Assembly: GCA_963513935.1 (NCBI GenBank)
Contig: OY740773.1
Coordinates: forward strand, 102,657,291-102,721,290
Reading direction: 5' to 3'
Source of the DNA: Aphrophora alni
Taxonomy: Eukaryota > Arthropoda > Insecta > Hemiptera > Aphrophoridae
DNA: 64,000 nucleotides
Positions within the stretch are counted from its first letter, which is position 1. Each line of letters opens with the position of its first letter. The translations under genes were made by a program, and so were the position numbers. Shown here in pieces: positions 55,201 to 60,428 of this stretch. The notes under the pieces were generated by a model, which saw only the letters and a program-made list of their open reading frames with translations, searched no databases and was not told the origin of the DNA.

Positions 55201-58200
55201 AAAATCTCGAAACGCGTCAAGAGTAAAGAAAAAAGAAAAAAGAAGTTCACTGACGGAAAATTAAGGTAAAACTTTATTATATATATTAGTGATTTGGATA
55301 CTGGAAAAATGAATTCATTAATTTTTTGACCCTTGATAACTTTCTCTACATTAGTGAGACAGTAAAAATATGGGATAGTAAGTTATGTAGATTAATCTAA
55401 AACTAGATTATTGTATAGGGGAGAGTAGGGTAATCGTGCGCGGCGGGTAATAGTGCGCATCGTAAAAGTCGATTAAAAAAAGTAGTTGAAGGGACCCCGT
55501 CAGGTGCTGATGCCAAGTGGTAGACTCGGCAACTACTACAAAACCACGTTGAGTTTACCAAACTGCATTTGAGGTTATGCGAGGCAAAACATTGAAAGTG
55601 GTGCGTGTCATGTTATTTTGTGCTCTTCAAAAAACCCGAGGTAAGGATTGTTTTGTTGTTATTTGAAGTACTAATATATATATTTAATAAATGGTAGTCC
55701 TTGCTTTATCGTTCAGTGTAATCGGTTTGGCATTCCCGTCTTTGATTTAATAGTTGTAGGGCAAAACAATGGTCTAAGCACAATCGGGTATTGGTGCGCA
55801 GCGGTGCGCACAATTACACCTCAAACAGTTATATGGTAAGGCACCCTATTTATGCTTCTTTTTACGTTCTTGTTCGCAGATGCCGAAGAAATACATTAAA
55901 AAAACTGATAAAATGGCATACAGTGTAGAAACGTTGATAAATGCTTTAGCTGCCATCAAGAAAGATAAAAGAAAGATTAGGGAAGTCGGGAGGAGTTTTG
56001 GTATTCCCGAATCCACTCTAAGGAAACAATTGTCCCAAGATAAACTTAAGCACCCTCGGTGTGGCAGAAAAGCTGTATTCTCAGAAGAAGTTGAACACGA
56101 TTTGGTGGAATACATCCTTAAACTTTGTAAACTGTTTTATGGCGTAACCCAGAAGCAATTGCGTCGCTTGGTTTTTAATTATGCACAGGAACATAACATT
56201 CCTAACAAGTTTAATGGAGAAAAAGGTCTAGCCGGTAAAGACTGGCTCTACGGTTTTTTAAAAAGACACCCCGGTATAAGTCTTCGTCAACCTCAAGCCA
56301 CTAGTCTTAACAGAATTGCTGGTTTTAACAAAGAAGAAGTACAGCTTTTTTATAAAAACCTTGAAACAATTATGCAGAAGCATACTTTTCCCGCCCATAG
56401 AGTGTATAACCAGGATGAAACTGGAATAAGCACCGTCCAGAAAAAATGTCCTAAGATTTATGGGCCCAAGGGTGTTAAACAAATAGGAGCTGCGACATCT
56501 GGGGAGCGTGGAAGAACAATCACAGTTATTTTTGCAATGAGCGCTTCTGGTAATTTCCCCCCACCTTTGTTCGTTTATCCCCGAACCAGAATGACACCCC
56601 TTCTTGAAAAAAATGGACCGATCGGTGCTGTTTACACCAACTCTCCTAATGGATGGAGCAATGGCAGTATTTTTATGAAGTGGCTTACTCACTTTAAGAA
56701 ACATGTTCATCCAACTGAGAGTGATCCTGTGTTACTAGTTTTAGACAATCATGGTAGCCACGTGTCAATCGAAGTCTACGAGTTTTGCAAAAAAAACTTT
56801 ATTCACATGGTGTCACTGCCACCCCACACCTCACACAAGCTTCAACCCCTGGATCTTACATTTTTTAGTCCGCTAAAGAATGCGTTCTACAGAGAATGTG
56901 ATTTCTATCTGACATCGACAGGTCACACAAAAATCACGGAATATGATGTGGCAGAGCTTTTGAATAAAGCTTTTGTGAAAGTGGCCAAAATAAGCACTGC
57001 TGTGTCTGGATTTCAATCATCAGGAATTTATCCATTCAATGCTGACAAATTTTCGGACGATGATTTTGCTGCCGCAAGAGAAATAAATGATCAGCCGATT
57101 TCTGTTGAATTGATGGATGTTTCTGCTAATCTAGAATCTCCTGGTCCAACCAAAGCCTCTTCCGAAGGAAATGAAAATAATTTGAACCTACAATCTGGCG
57201 ATGATTTTACTGCTGCAAGAGAAATAAATGATCAGCCGATTTCTGTTGAAGTGATGGATGTGTCTGCTAATCTAGAGTCTCCTGGTCCGACCAAAGCCTC
57301 TTCCGAAGGAAATGAAAATAATTTGAATCTACAAAATGAACCTCTAGGGGACTCCGAAAACAATGGTAGAAGTTTTTATGATTACCTAACTCCATCCACA
57401 TCTAAAGACAATTCTTTTTTGAAATTTGTGCCAATCCCCAAACCAATTACAAAGAAAGCCAATGTTAAACCACGTGCAAAGCATCACTCCGAGATATTAA
57501 CCAGCACTCCTATGAAAAGAAAGTTGGAAAAAGCTATGGAAAAAAGAAATATTAACGAAGAAAAGAAGAAAAAGAGGGAAATGAAAAAAGCTGCACGTTT
57601 TCTGGGTTTCGAAGAGGTTAAGGATAAGAAAAAAATTCCTAAAATAGATAAGAAACCAATCAAATATAAAAAAAAGGTTAAAAAAGAGTTTGAGTCATCT
57701 GAAGAATCAGACGTTGATCCAGAAGTGTTGTGTCAAGATGACGAGTTTGACGATTTAAATATGAACCTCTTGCTATCTTCTGCAGTAGAAAAAGATTCAA
57801 CTGACTTTTGCAATATTTGTGGTGACATAGGAAAAGATGGTGAACTGTGGTATAGATGCATAAACTGTTCTTCCTGGAGCCATGCCGACTGTTCTGGAGC
57901 AGACTCAGCAGAAGATTATTTGTGCTACTTTTGTGTAAACAAATAAATTTCCAACCATGATAAAATACCTACTGAAAATTATGTTTTTTCACTTTTTATA
58001 ATTATGACACATATTTGTAATTTTTATATTCTTAAGATACGTTCAACCTATAACCATTGTTAAATAAATAAAAATAAGTTTTGGGTGAAAAAAGTGATAT
58101 CTCTCTTTATTTTAACCTGTTCGCCCCTGCGCACCAATACCCAACCACATGCGCACCATTACCCTACGGGTAGGGCAATCATGCGCAAGTGCATCTTGTT

Positions 58201-60428
58201 ACTTTATGCCATATATTTAATTAATCTTAAGGAGAATCAAAGTGGTAATTTTTGTTATTGAACACAGATATATATGTAAGATTTATACATAGGTATTGTC
58301 GTTTTCATTGCAACTGTTAGTGAGAAAAAAATGTTTTCGCTTAGGTGCGCACCATTACCCTACTTTCCCCTAGTATGGGAACTGTGTAATTACATATCTA
58401 TAGATGTTTTGCTTGGATGTTGGACTTATTTTACAGTATGTTATTATGACTTGAATACCACAAGGGAAATCAACTTCCTCTTATTAAGGGGAATTTCTAC
58501 TTATGTGAAGAAGTAGACTACCATTATTATAGGCTATTGTTATTCACTTTTTTCTTCTTCTTTTTTTAAGCAAAAGAGAAATAATTTGAACAACTCATTC
58601 TTACCAATGTTGTTATAGCAACTAAATTTGGAATCTTGTCCTTATAAGATATGAAACGTACTTCAGCATCTTCTCTCTTGTCAAATCGACACAAGCTAAA
58701 ACAAATAATAATTGCATATGGATTAAAAATAAATTAAATAAAAAATTTAAACCTGTCAAAAATAAATTATTATCTTTAAAAAATATTAGTTTTTACATAC
58801 ATACTTTACATCTAAAACAATGACTATGGTTGAGAATATATAGTCACTTAGCCAGACCTAATAAAACAAGCGATCTTACAATCACCAACTTGACTCACGT
58901 AGTCATAAATATTAACATTTGCATTTGTAACCTAAGCTGGATTTCGTACTTTTATATTTCTTATTTTCTACTAAACTAGTATATTTTGGTACCTCAAAAA
59001 TGTCTTGCACACCTAATATGATCTAATTGTTTCAAAATAAGTACAACATAACTAAACTTTTATATTAGTGATTGCTAACTTATAACAATAAATAAATAAA
59101 ATAGAAAACTATAAAATTACAAAGATAGAAATTTGTTTTGTTAATTAATTAAAATAAAATTGAAATTCACAGGCAAAAAAAAATCACAACATTAAAATTC
59201 AAAATTAGATTGAAAAATTACTTTCAATAATGTCTTTAGAAGTTCATTACTATATGGTTATTAAAGGCCTACTATGTATACGTATATGTATATCATAAAA
59301 GAATGATTAGTTACATGAGAATCTCAATTATCGTTCTTGAGATAAAATATTATTGTTTAGGCTCACTGAATTATAACAATTGTTTTTAAACATACTATAA
59401 ACAAGATCACAAGTCTTGTCTCGGGGTGGGTTGGTGCCAGCTCTTCCAAAGTGGGTATTAACAAAGAACAAGAGCATGCAATTAATTTTAATCGTGTTTT
59501 ACATAATTCATTATTAAACAATTGGATCATCCTTTAGCTGGGAAGATCCTTTTCAAGCATCAAAATCCATTATTTCTGTCTAAAATAAGCAATTTAAAAG
59601 TACGAAATCCTAGGCTTATGCGATAAGACTACATTAATTCCTATAGCAATGATGGTGAATATATTGAGTGTCTCATTGTTTGCTGTTTATATTCATCCTC
59701 GCAAATAGGTCTGGTTAGGAAGGCTATATAGTTATCTAACCAAACCTAGTAAATGAACTACAGGTCAAATAGTAGTTGAAATAACTTCAAAATCCCATAA
59801 AATCGTCATTTTAAATCGCTGTTTTTGGATAGAAATGATTTGTAGAAGAGTAAAAAAAAAAATCGTATTTGGAAGACGAATTGCTGATATTTTTGCACTA
59901 AAATTGCTTGGATAGCAACAATACATATTTACCATAATGAGGTATGTAAAACATGATTTCATTAAATTTCAATATTAAATCGCAACAGCATAGCCTATCA
60001 ACTAGATTTTTACCAATACTTTAACTTGGTATGAAAATACTGTCATATGTAATGGCAACTCAGCCTGAACAACTTAGTGACAGCATTCCGACAAACTATT
60101 CAATTGTAAACACTCCACTAATCAGTAAATAAAGCAATTTGTTGTCCCATTATTAGGTTTAGGTGTCCACTATTGGTAAACCTACAATTACTTAAATACA
60201 TAAAATAAGCTACCTGAATGCTTGATCACAGTAAGGTCGATGAAGAAGGATTTCATATTTAATATCTCCAGAAGATGGTCCAAATAACACTAAACTATCT
60301 TCTCGAGAAATTATACTTCGATCTACGTACTTATCTTGTTTTACTTCTATGACTTTATTTGGATTTGAAGATAGATTAAAGATATTCCTTAAAACATTTC
60401 CAGATGTAAGGCCTTCTAACCAAGACAT
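22488..60428 (-). CDS. PLA2G6: group VIA calcium-independent phospholipase A2 (13 coding exons, 798 aa)
   Basis: Coding exons in transcript order: 60428-60214, 58695-58605, 53713-53589, 49830-49653, 48395-48141, 45772-45647, 39917-39754, 38559-38370, 33876-33651, 30879-30729, 27730-27542, 26664-26493, 22802-22488. All introns are GT-AG, phases agree throughout, and the total is 2397 nt including TAG. The product aligns along its length with vertebrate PLA2G6 (806 aa): N-terminal region 1-143, ankyrin repeats about 145-400, linker, patatin domain about 465-694, C-terminal region to 798. The oxyanion loop DGGGIRG begins at D477, the nucleophile is S512 in GTSTG, and the catalytic partner is D644 in DGG. 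The family hydrolyses the sn-2 acyl bond of phospholipids without calcium, in membrane remodelling at the ER and mitochondria. Introns are swollen by transposons; every key residue is present. Confidence 0.95.
23330..24640. mobile_element. GC-rich foreign-looking block in intron 12
   Basis: This block is clearly richer in G+C than the surrounding intron. It holds CCAAT-like words (CCAATC at 23552 and CCAATCACAG at 23680), a TATAAGTA-like box near 23770, and ORFs on both strands with no family match. AGCTCAAATATG near 23441 recurs inverted at about 24905, which may mark its ends. It could be the regulatory part of an LTR or DNA element; no transposition protein is visible. Confidence 0.4.
25190..25690 (-). 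pseudogene. mariner-family transposase remnant, catalytic half
   Basis: In broken minus-strand frames the sequence reads [18 protein letters not shown], then [14 protein letters not shown], then [15 protein letters not shown]. These are the hallmarks of mariner catalytic domains (LIDFLxRGxTI, the second aspartate in HDNARPH, and YSPDLAPSDFHLF). Stops and frameshifts separate the blocks. Intron 12 of the phospholipase gene; inactive. Confidence 0.8.
26331..26375. repeat. TA dinucleotide microsatellite
   Basis: About 22 TA units, 118 bases beyond the donor of exon 12 in transcript direction. Confidence 0.95.
26493..26664 (-). CDS. PLA2G6: iPLA2-VIA exon 12 (catalytic aspartate)
   Basis: 172 nt. 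[17 protein letters not shown] contains the DGG aspartate (D644); SVVVSVGTG follows. Acceptor GTGCAG, donor GAG|GTAGGT in phase 0. A TA microsatellite follows in the intron. Confidence 0.95.
26845..27190 (-). repeat. dispersed repeat family A, short copy
   Basis: Reverse complement of the outer parts of 9200-10130, lacking the roughly 650-bp middle of that copy. It lies in intron 11. Substitutions are frequent, so both copies are old. Confidence 0.7.
27542..27730 (-). CDS. PLA2G6: iPLA2-VIA exon 11
   Basis: 189 nt. Includes [12 protein letters not shown] and the conserved [17 protein letters not shown] of the patatin domain. Acceptor TTCCAG, donor AG|GTAAAA. Confidence 0.94.
28617..28656. 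repeat. poly-T tract
   Basis: A run of more than 30 T just before the jerky-like transposase remnant, possibly linked to its missing left end. Confidence 0.9.
28657..30320 (+). pseudogene. jerky/Tigger (pogo-superfamily) transposase pseudogene
   Basis: The plus strand encodes, in several frames, most of a jerky-type transposase. Seen in order: the CENP-B-like DNA-binding tail [20 protein letters not shown]; first catalytic D in [17 protein letters not shown]; second D in [14 protein letters not shown]; third D in [13 protein letters not shown]; and the C-terminal [20 protein letters not shown]. Stops and frameshifts interrupt it, and an inverted duplication disrupts the stretch after the first D. 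The right end is probably near 30320, where CAGTAGAACTCCAATTACC (minus strand) sits next to TA. The left end is not seen. Intron 10. Confidence 0.82.
28998..29127. repeat. 40-bp inverted duplication inside the jerky pseudogene
   Basis: 28998-29037 and 29088-29127 are perfect reverse complements separated by 50 bases. The first arm is the normal coding strand after the first catalytic motif; the second is an inverted copy placed where the next coding segment should begin. Confidence 0.92.
30729..30879 (-). CDS. PLA2G6: iPLA2-VIA exon 10
   Basis: 151 nt entering in phase 1 and leaving in phase 2. Encodes [20 protein letters not shown] and [15 protein letters not shown], matching vertebrate [25 protein letters not shown]. 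Confidence 0.93.
32266..32538 (+). mobile_element. 273-bp insertion inside the LINE, with a hammerhead-like end
   Basis: The RT reading is interrupted before VPQGS. The interrupting segment is flanked by ATAAGATT at 32258-32265 and 32539-32546, consistent with an 8-bp target duplication. Near its right end is a hammerhead-like motif (32476-32507). No coding capacity; best read as a short non-autonomous retroelement, perhaps Penelope-related. Confidence 0.5.
32476..32507 (+). ncRNA. degenerate hammerhead-ribozyme-like motif
   Basis: TTGATAA, a short stem GGC/GCC around CGAATA, GAAA, then TGGCCGTC. This follows the hammerhead order CUGAUGA, stem II, GAAA, stem III, NUH, but C3 is T and G8 is A, so it should be inactive. 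Confidence 0.4.
33651..33876 (-). CDS. PLA2G6: iPLA2-VIA exon 9 (patatin core, catalytic serine)
   Basis: 226 nt, acceptor GTTACAG, donor GCAG|GTATGAG. Carries [11 protein letters not shown] (oxyanion hole) and [15 protein letters not shown] with the nucleophile S512, both diagnostic of patatin-like phospholipases. Confidence 0.95.
34505..34802. mobile_element. possible Tigger-like MITE
   Basis: The left end AGTCCCCGTTATACAAGG and the right end, AGTCCTCATAAGCGG when read on the opposite strand, are imperfect inverted ends. The interior (TTTACGCGATTT, GTTTCGCTTTACATGG) resembles words seen in Tigger-derived MITEs. It does not encode protein. Confidence 0.5.
34803..37580. other. intron 8, unexplained portion
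   Basis: AT-rich sequence without recognisable coding. A word near 36480 (CAGTGTGTCCGAAAA) resembles mariner-type ends, as does CAGTGTATCCGTAAAG at 34092, but no matching partner ends were found. Confidence 0.5.
37590..37960 (+). pseudogene. LINE 3'-end remnant (zinc-knuckle region)
   Basis: In two plus-strand frames the sequence reads [11 protein letters not shown] and then [19 protein letters not shown]. That is the C-x2-C...H-x-LF-x-C pattern typical of the C-terminus of Jockey/I/R1-type LINE proteins. Stops abound. Confidence 0.5.
38105..38215 (+). repeat. dispersed repeat family B, partial copy 3
   Basis: Shares GAGGTCTAATCAAAAG-like, GATCCAACCCAAGACTA and GATCCAACTAG words, in the same order, with the copies at 12285 and 51085. 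Confidence 0.55.
38370..38559 (-). CDS. PLA2G6: iPLA2-VIA exon 8 (last ankyrin repeat and linker)
   Basis: 190 nt, acceptor CTTGCAG, donor GAT|GTGAGT. Begins [14 protein letters not shown] and ends in a proline-rich stretch ([11 protein letters not shown]). Between them lies [16 protein letters not shown], a cysteine-rich piece I do not find in the vertebrate protein as I remember it. Confidence 0.88.
39050..39440 (+). pseudogene. mariner-family transposase remnant, C-terminal part
   Basis: Plus-strand frames give [15 protein letters not shown] (from W-x-LHHDNAPAHTA), [25 protein letters not shown] and [15 protein letters not shown]. That is the order and spacing of a mariner transposase C-terminus. 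At least two frame changes and several stops are present. It belongs to a different mariner subfamily from the copy at 25190-25690, whose motifs differ. Intron 7. Confidence 0.82.
39754..39917 (-). CDS. PLA2G6: iPLA2-VIA exon 7 (ankyrin repeat)
   Basis: 164 nt ending in phase 2 at GT|GTAAGT. Two overlapping GT sites exist (GTGTAAGT); the second fits both the consensus and the phase of exon 8. Encodes [20 protein letters not shown] and LIVFGAD. Confidence 0.9.
40223..40268. repeat. GA-rich microsatellite
   Basis: Mixed GA and poly-G runs about 150 bp before the hAT element. Confidence 0.9.
40420..43198 (+). mobile_element. hAT transposon with exact 8-bp target duplication (2779 bp)
   Basis: Begins CAGGGGTCTCCAAACT and ends AGTTTGGAGACCCCTG, giving perfect 16-bp terminal inverted repeats. 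Both sides are flanked by GATTAGGC (40412-40419 and 43199-43206), the 8-bp duplication typical of hAT elements. The interior holds a transposase gene broken by few mutations. The subterminal region has GGGCCGG-rich words, as in ZBED/Charlie-type hATs. It lies in intron 6 on the strand opposite to the host gene. Confidence 0.95.
40999..42782 (+). pseudogene. hAT transposase, lightly damaged
   Basis: A start at 40999 gives [15 protein letters not shown], then stops and frameshifts scramble the N-terminal zinc-finger region (HYETKHF remains). From 41193 the frame is open for 249 codons ([15 protein letters not shown] and [16 protein letters not shown], the acidic catalytic regions). A TAA at 41940 interrupts it. 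The same frame continues through the [10 protein letters not shown] region and is open at 42042-42782 (246 codons) with the C-terminal hAT dimerisation segment ([19 protein letters not shown], then [14 protein letters not shown]). Only one stop breaks the last 500 or so codons, so the copy is fairly young but not functional as read. Confidence 0.9.
43240..43281. repeat. TG dinucleotide microsatellite
   Basis: About 20 TG units just beyond the hAT element. Confidence 0.95.
44101..44132 (+). ncRNA. degenerate hammerhead-ribozyme-like motif
   Basis: TTGAGAA, stem GGCT/AGCT around GAAT, AAAA in place of GAAA, then CGCCTATC. Clearly related to the 32476 motif (ATGGC-GAATAGC core) but with core bases lost. 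Confidence 0.3.
45146..45270 (+). repeat. dispersed repeat family C, copy 1
   Basis: Shares TTTGGCATA-TTATTTAC, TTTCAC-AAATC and AATTTTGAGAAATT words, in the same order, with 53177-53297, and partly with 54664-54765. Confidence 0.6.
45647..45772 (-). CDS. PLA2G6: iPLA2-VIA exon 6 (ankyrin repeat)
   Basis: 126 nt in phase 0. Encodes [20 protein letters not shown] and NNRTALHIM, matching the vertebrate [20 protein letters not shown] repeat. Confidence 0.93.
45996..46038 (-). ncRNA. hammerhead-ribozyme-like motif
   Basis: Minus strand: ACCT (stem I), CTGAGGG, T, stem II GGTAAC/GTTACT with loop TAT, GAAA, palindromic stem III TGTACAT, triplet ATA, AGGT (stem I). Stem I and stem II pair well. 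Position 7 (U to G) is tolerant, but position 9 is G in place of A, which should impair activity. Confidence 0.42.
46536..46578 (+). ncRNA. hammerhead-ribozyme-like motif
   Basis: ACCT, CTGAGGA, T, stem II GGTAAC/GTTTCT with loop TAT, GAAA, ATGTACAT palindromic stem III, cleavage triplet ATC, AGGT. Only the tolerant U7 differs from the CUGAUGA core. A single unpaired T precedes stem II in every copy in this window, which is atypical. Confidence 0.45.
46655..47035. other. intron 5 sequence without recognisable features
   Basis: AT-rich, with an A11-G9 run at about 46673-46692. Nothing else noted. Confidence 0.5.
47040..47790 (+). pseudogene. I/R1-like LINE fragment, RNase H domain
   Basis: Plus strand gives [25 protein letters not shown] and [15 protein letters not shown]. 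This is the RNase HI domain of non-LTR elements (YTDGSK, G-x-G-x-x-x, and a degraded ExxA). Later pieces ([10 protein letters not shown]) resemble the LTGHxxxxxHL region. Stops and frameshifts abound. Confidence 0.65.
48141..48395 (-). CDS. PLA2G6: iPLA2-VIA exon 5 (ankyrin repeat and linker)
   Basis: 255 nt in phase 0, acceptor GTCTAG, donor AAG|GTAAATG. Contains the repeat [20 protein letters not shown] followed by a serine- and threonine-rich loop of about 35 residues and KKLHAK. Confidence 0.92.
48670..49480. repeat. degenerate repeat array rich in AAGGTCA words, intron 4
   Basis: A phrase starting TTGAAATTTTCAG-TTG-CCTTAAAAT recurs at about 48973 and 49193, a period near 220 bp, with related blocks upstream from 48690. 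Words such as TTCAAGGTCA recur. No coding. Confidence 0.55.
49653..49830 (-). CDS. PLA2G6: iPLA2-VIA exon 4 (ankyrin repeats)
   Basis: 178 nt, acceptor AATTAG, donor CTG|GTAATC, ending in phase 0. Encodes about 1.5 ankyrin repeats with [20 protein letters not shown] and [10 protein letters not shown]. Confidence 0.92.
50030..50110. repeat. short match to the mariner-bearing region of intron 12
   Basis: GTGAAATTTGGTTCATT at about 50059 is the exact reverse complement of a 17-mer at about 25131, close to the mariner remnant. Probably a leftover of the same element family. Confidence 0.4.
50520..50760. repeat. diverged relative of the 46-kb inverted repeat
   Basis: TTGGTGAGTGA at about 50538 and AATCACCACATTTACAAATTAA at about 50717 match words in the core of 45921-46654 in the same order. 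The hammerhead-bearing outer parts are not seen here. Confidence 0.5.
51085..51310 (+). repeat. dispersed repeat family B, copy 2
   Basis: Starts AACCTCTCGGCCATCA and continues with AGAGACCTTATAGGAAAGATG and AGATCCAGCTA, collinear with 12285-12545. A 66-codon ORF spans it (51067-51267) and ends [13 protein letters not shown]. Copies 1 and 3 show pieces of the same peptide in broken frames, so the family may derive from a coding sequence I do not recognise. Confidence 0.65.
51320..53176. other. intron 3 sequence, mostly unexplained
   Basis: Contains an inverted pair at 52528-52543 and 52676-52691 (ACGTGGGGCGCA against TGCGCCCCACAT) enclosing 132 bp, probably a small element. The words CTGTCTGTCTGTCCGG (about 51868-51883) and AACCGATTGAAATCTTTCACC (about 52341) suggest another old repeat. 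Confidence 0.45.
53177..53297 (+). repeat. dispersed repeat family C, copy 2
   Basis: Collinear with 45146-45270 (TTTGGCATA, TTTCACATTTCCC, AATTTTGAGAAATTCGGTAT). A poly-G run at 53409-53420 follows. Confidence 0.6.
53589..53713 (-). CDS. PLA2G6: iPLA2-VIA exon 3
   Basis: 125 nt, acceptor GTTAAAG, donor AAG|GTGAG. The peptide includes [20 protein letters not shown], matching vertebrate LTDLIRNHPSWSVAHL, and ends in phase 2. Confidence 0.9.
53930..53961 (-). ncRNA. hammerhead-ribozyme-like motif, C3 lost
   Basis: Minus strand TTGATGA, stem II region, GAAACGTGTC. The downstream sequence (AAGGTAAAGTACTTTATT) matches the unit around 55187-55280, so this is a diverged copy of that family. The first core base is T where C is required. 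Confidence 0.4.
54664..54765 (+). repeat. dispersed repeat family C, diverged copy 3
   Basis: AAAATCAGTAC, GATTTTGAGAAATTA and GTAACAGCTCCA words occur in the same order as in copies 1 and 2. Confidence 0.45.
55063..55094 (-). ncRNA. hammerhead-ribozyme-like motif, left palindrome arm
   Basis: Minus strand CTGATGA, T, stem II GGGAT/ATCTC with loop AAAA, GAAA, ACGCGT palindromic stem III, cleavage triplet GTC. All core bases are present. Stem I is weak (about three pairs), and the T before stem II is unpaired. Confidence 0.5.
55187..55218 (+). ncRNA. hammerhead-ribozyme-like motif, right palindrome arm
   Basis: Mirror copy of the motif at 55063-55094, with an identical core and stem II. Short self-complementary stems III of this kind are known from Penelope-like element ribozymes, where they are thought to act as dimers. 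Confidence 0.5.
55641..55879 (+). other. probable 5'-UTR intron of the pogo transposase gene
   Basis: CCGAG|GTAAGG at 55641 is a strong donor. TTCTTGTTCGCAG ends at 55879, directly before the ATG. Splicing would place the start codon at the exon edge. The upstream ATGs in the putative first exon run into a stop just after the junction, so that exon looks untranslated. Confidence 0.6.
55880..57946 (+). CDS. pogo-family transposase with C-terminal PHD finger (688 aa)
   Basis: Domains: a psq-type helix-turn-helix at about 13-50 ([16 protein letters not shown]); a second DNA-binding part at about 65-145; and the DDE_1 catalytic domain with D179 in YNQDETG, D289 in [10 protein letters not shown] and D325 in LQPLDL, spaced DD35D as in pogo/Tigger. 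The acidic tail has two adjacent copies of a 47-residue unit ([20 protein letters not shown] in each with minor changes), then a lysine-rich segment. A PHD-type zinc finger closes the protein (CNIC, CINC, H, C, CYFC, about 644-686). No stop or frameshift is present and all catalytic residues are retained. It would cut and paste the surrounding element; the PHD finger may bind histone tails (inference). Confidence 0.93.
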   Translation: MPKKYIKKTDKMAYSVETLINALAAIKKDKRKIREVGRSFGIPESTLRKQLSQDKLKHPRCGRKAVFSEEVEHDLVEYILKLCKLFYGVTQKQLRRLVFNYAQEHNIPNKFNGEKGLAGKDWLYGFLKRHPGISLRQPQATSLNRIAGFNKEEVQLFYKNLETIMQKHTFPAHRVYNQDETGISTVQKKCPKIYGPKGVKQIGAATSGERGRTITVIFAMSASGNFPPPLFVYPRTRMTPLLEKNGPIGAVYTNSPNGWSNGSIFMKWLTHFKKHVHPTESDPVLLVLDNHGSHVSIEVYEFCKKNFIHMVSLPPHTSHKLQPLDLTFFSPLKNAFYRECDFYLTSTGHTKITEYDVAELLNKAFVKVAKISTAVSGFQSSGIYPFNADKFSDDDFAAAREINDQPISVELMDVSANLESPGPTKASSEGNENNLNLQSGDDFTAAREINDQPISVEVMDVSANLESPGPTKASSEGNENNLNLQNEPLGDSENNGRSFYDYLTPSTSKDNSFLKFVPIPKPITKKANVKPRAKHHSEILTSTPMKRKLEKAMEKRNINEEKKKKREMKKAARFLGFEEVKDKKKIPKIDKKPIKYKKKVKKEFESSEESDVDPEVLCQDDEFDDLNMNLLLSSAVEKDSTDFCNICGDIGKDGELWYRCINCSSWSHADCSGADSAEDYLCYFCVNK
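57057..57336 (+). repeat. tandem duplication of about 140 bp inside the pogo ORF
   Basis: 57057-57195 and 57198-57336 are nearly identical direct repeats in frame, each encoding a 47-residue unit. The few differences suggest a recent duplication. Confidence 0.9.
58605..58695 (-). CDS. PLA2G6: iPLA2-VIA exon 2
   Basis: 91 nt, acceptor TTTTAG, donor TTG|GTAAG, ending in phase 0. Encodes [19 protein letters not shown] and onward, in the pre-ankyrin region. The join with exon 1 gives FS where vertebrates have FR. Confidence 0.87.
58700..60210. other. intron 1 of the phospholipase gene
   Basis: AT-rich, with no recognisable transposon protein. The only ORF of note (59765-59962, minus) is not a known protein. 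Confidence 0.5.
60214..60428 (-). CDS. PLA2G6: iPLA2-VIA exon 1 (start codon)
   Basis: Begins [19 protein letters not shown] and covers residues 1-72. The donor CAG|GTAGC leaves phase 2. The region aligns with the vertebrate N-terminus (FSNPFRVKEV corresponds to [11 protein letters not shown]). No other in-frame ATG lies between it and the upstream stop, so the start is fairly secure. A 5' untranslated exon could exist upstream. Confidence 0.92.

Larger units (their letters stand above)
55001..55280. repeat. 280-bp near-perfect palindrome with two hammerhead-like motifs
   Basis: Arms of about 130 bp run from 55001 to about 55132 and from about 55147 to 55280, with only a few mismatches and a short centre near 55139. 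The arms contain TGATGATGGGATAAAAATCT, CGAAACGCGTC and AATTAAGGTAA. It lies about 140 bp left of the pogo transposon in intron 2. Confidence 0.92.
55418..58370 (+). mobile_element. intact pogo/Tigger-family transposon (2953 bp)
   Basis: Terminal inverted repeats GGGGAGAGTAGGGTAATCGT on the left and GGGGAAAGTAGGGTAATGGT on the right (opposite strand) are flanked by TA, as expected for the Tc1/mariner superfamily. Subterminal words TGCGCACCATTACCC recur at both ends (58133-58200 and near 55430-55460 and 55795-55815). One long ORF fills the middle with no stop. Intron 2 of the phospholipase gene, opposite strand. Confidence 0.93.

Noticed and set aside
56258..56710. 150-codon minus-strand ORF
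   Set aside because: Antisense of the pogo transposase catalytic domain.
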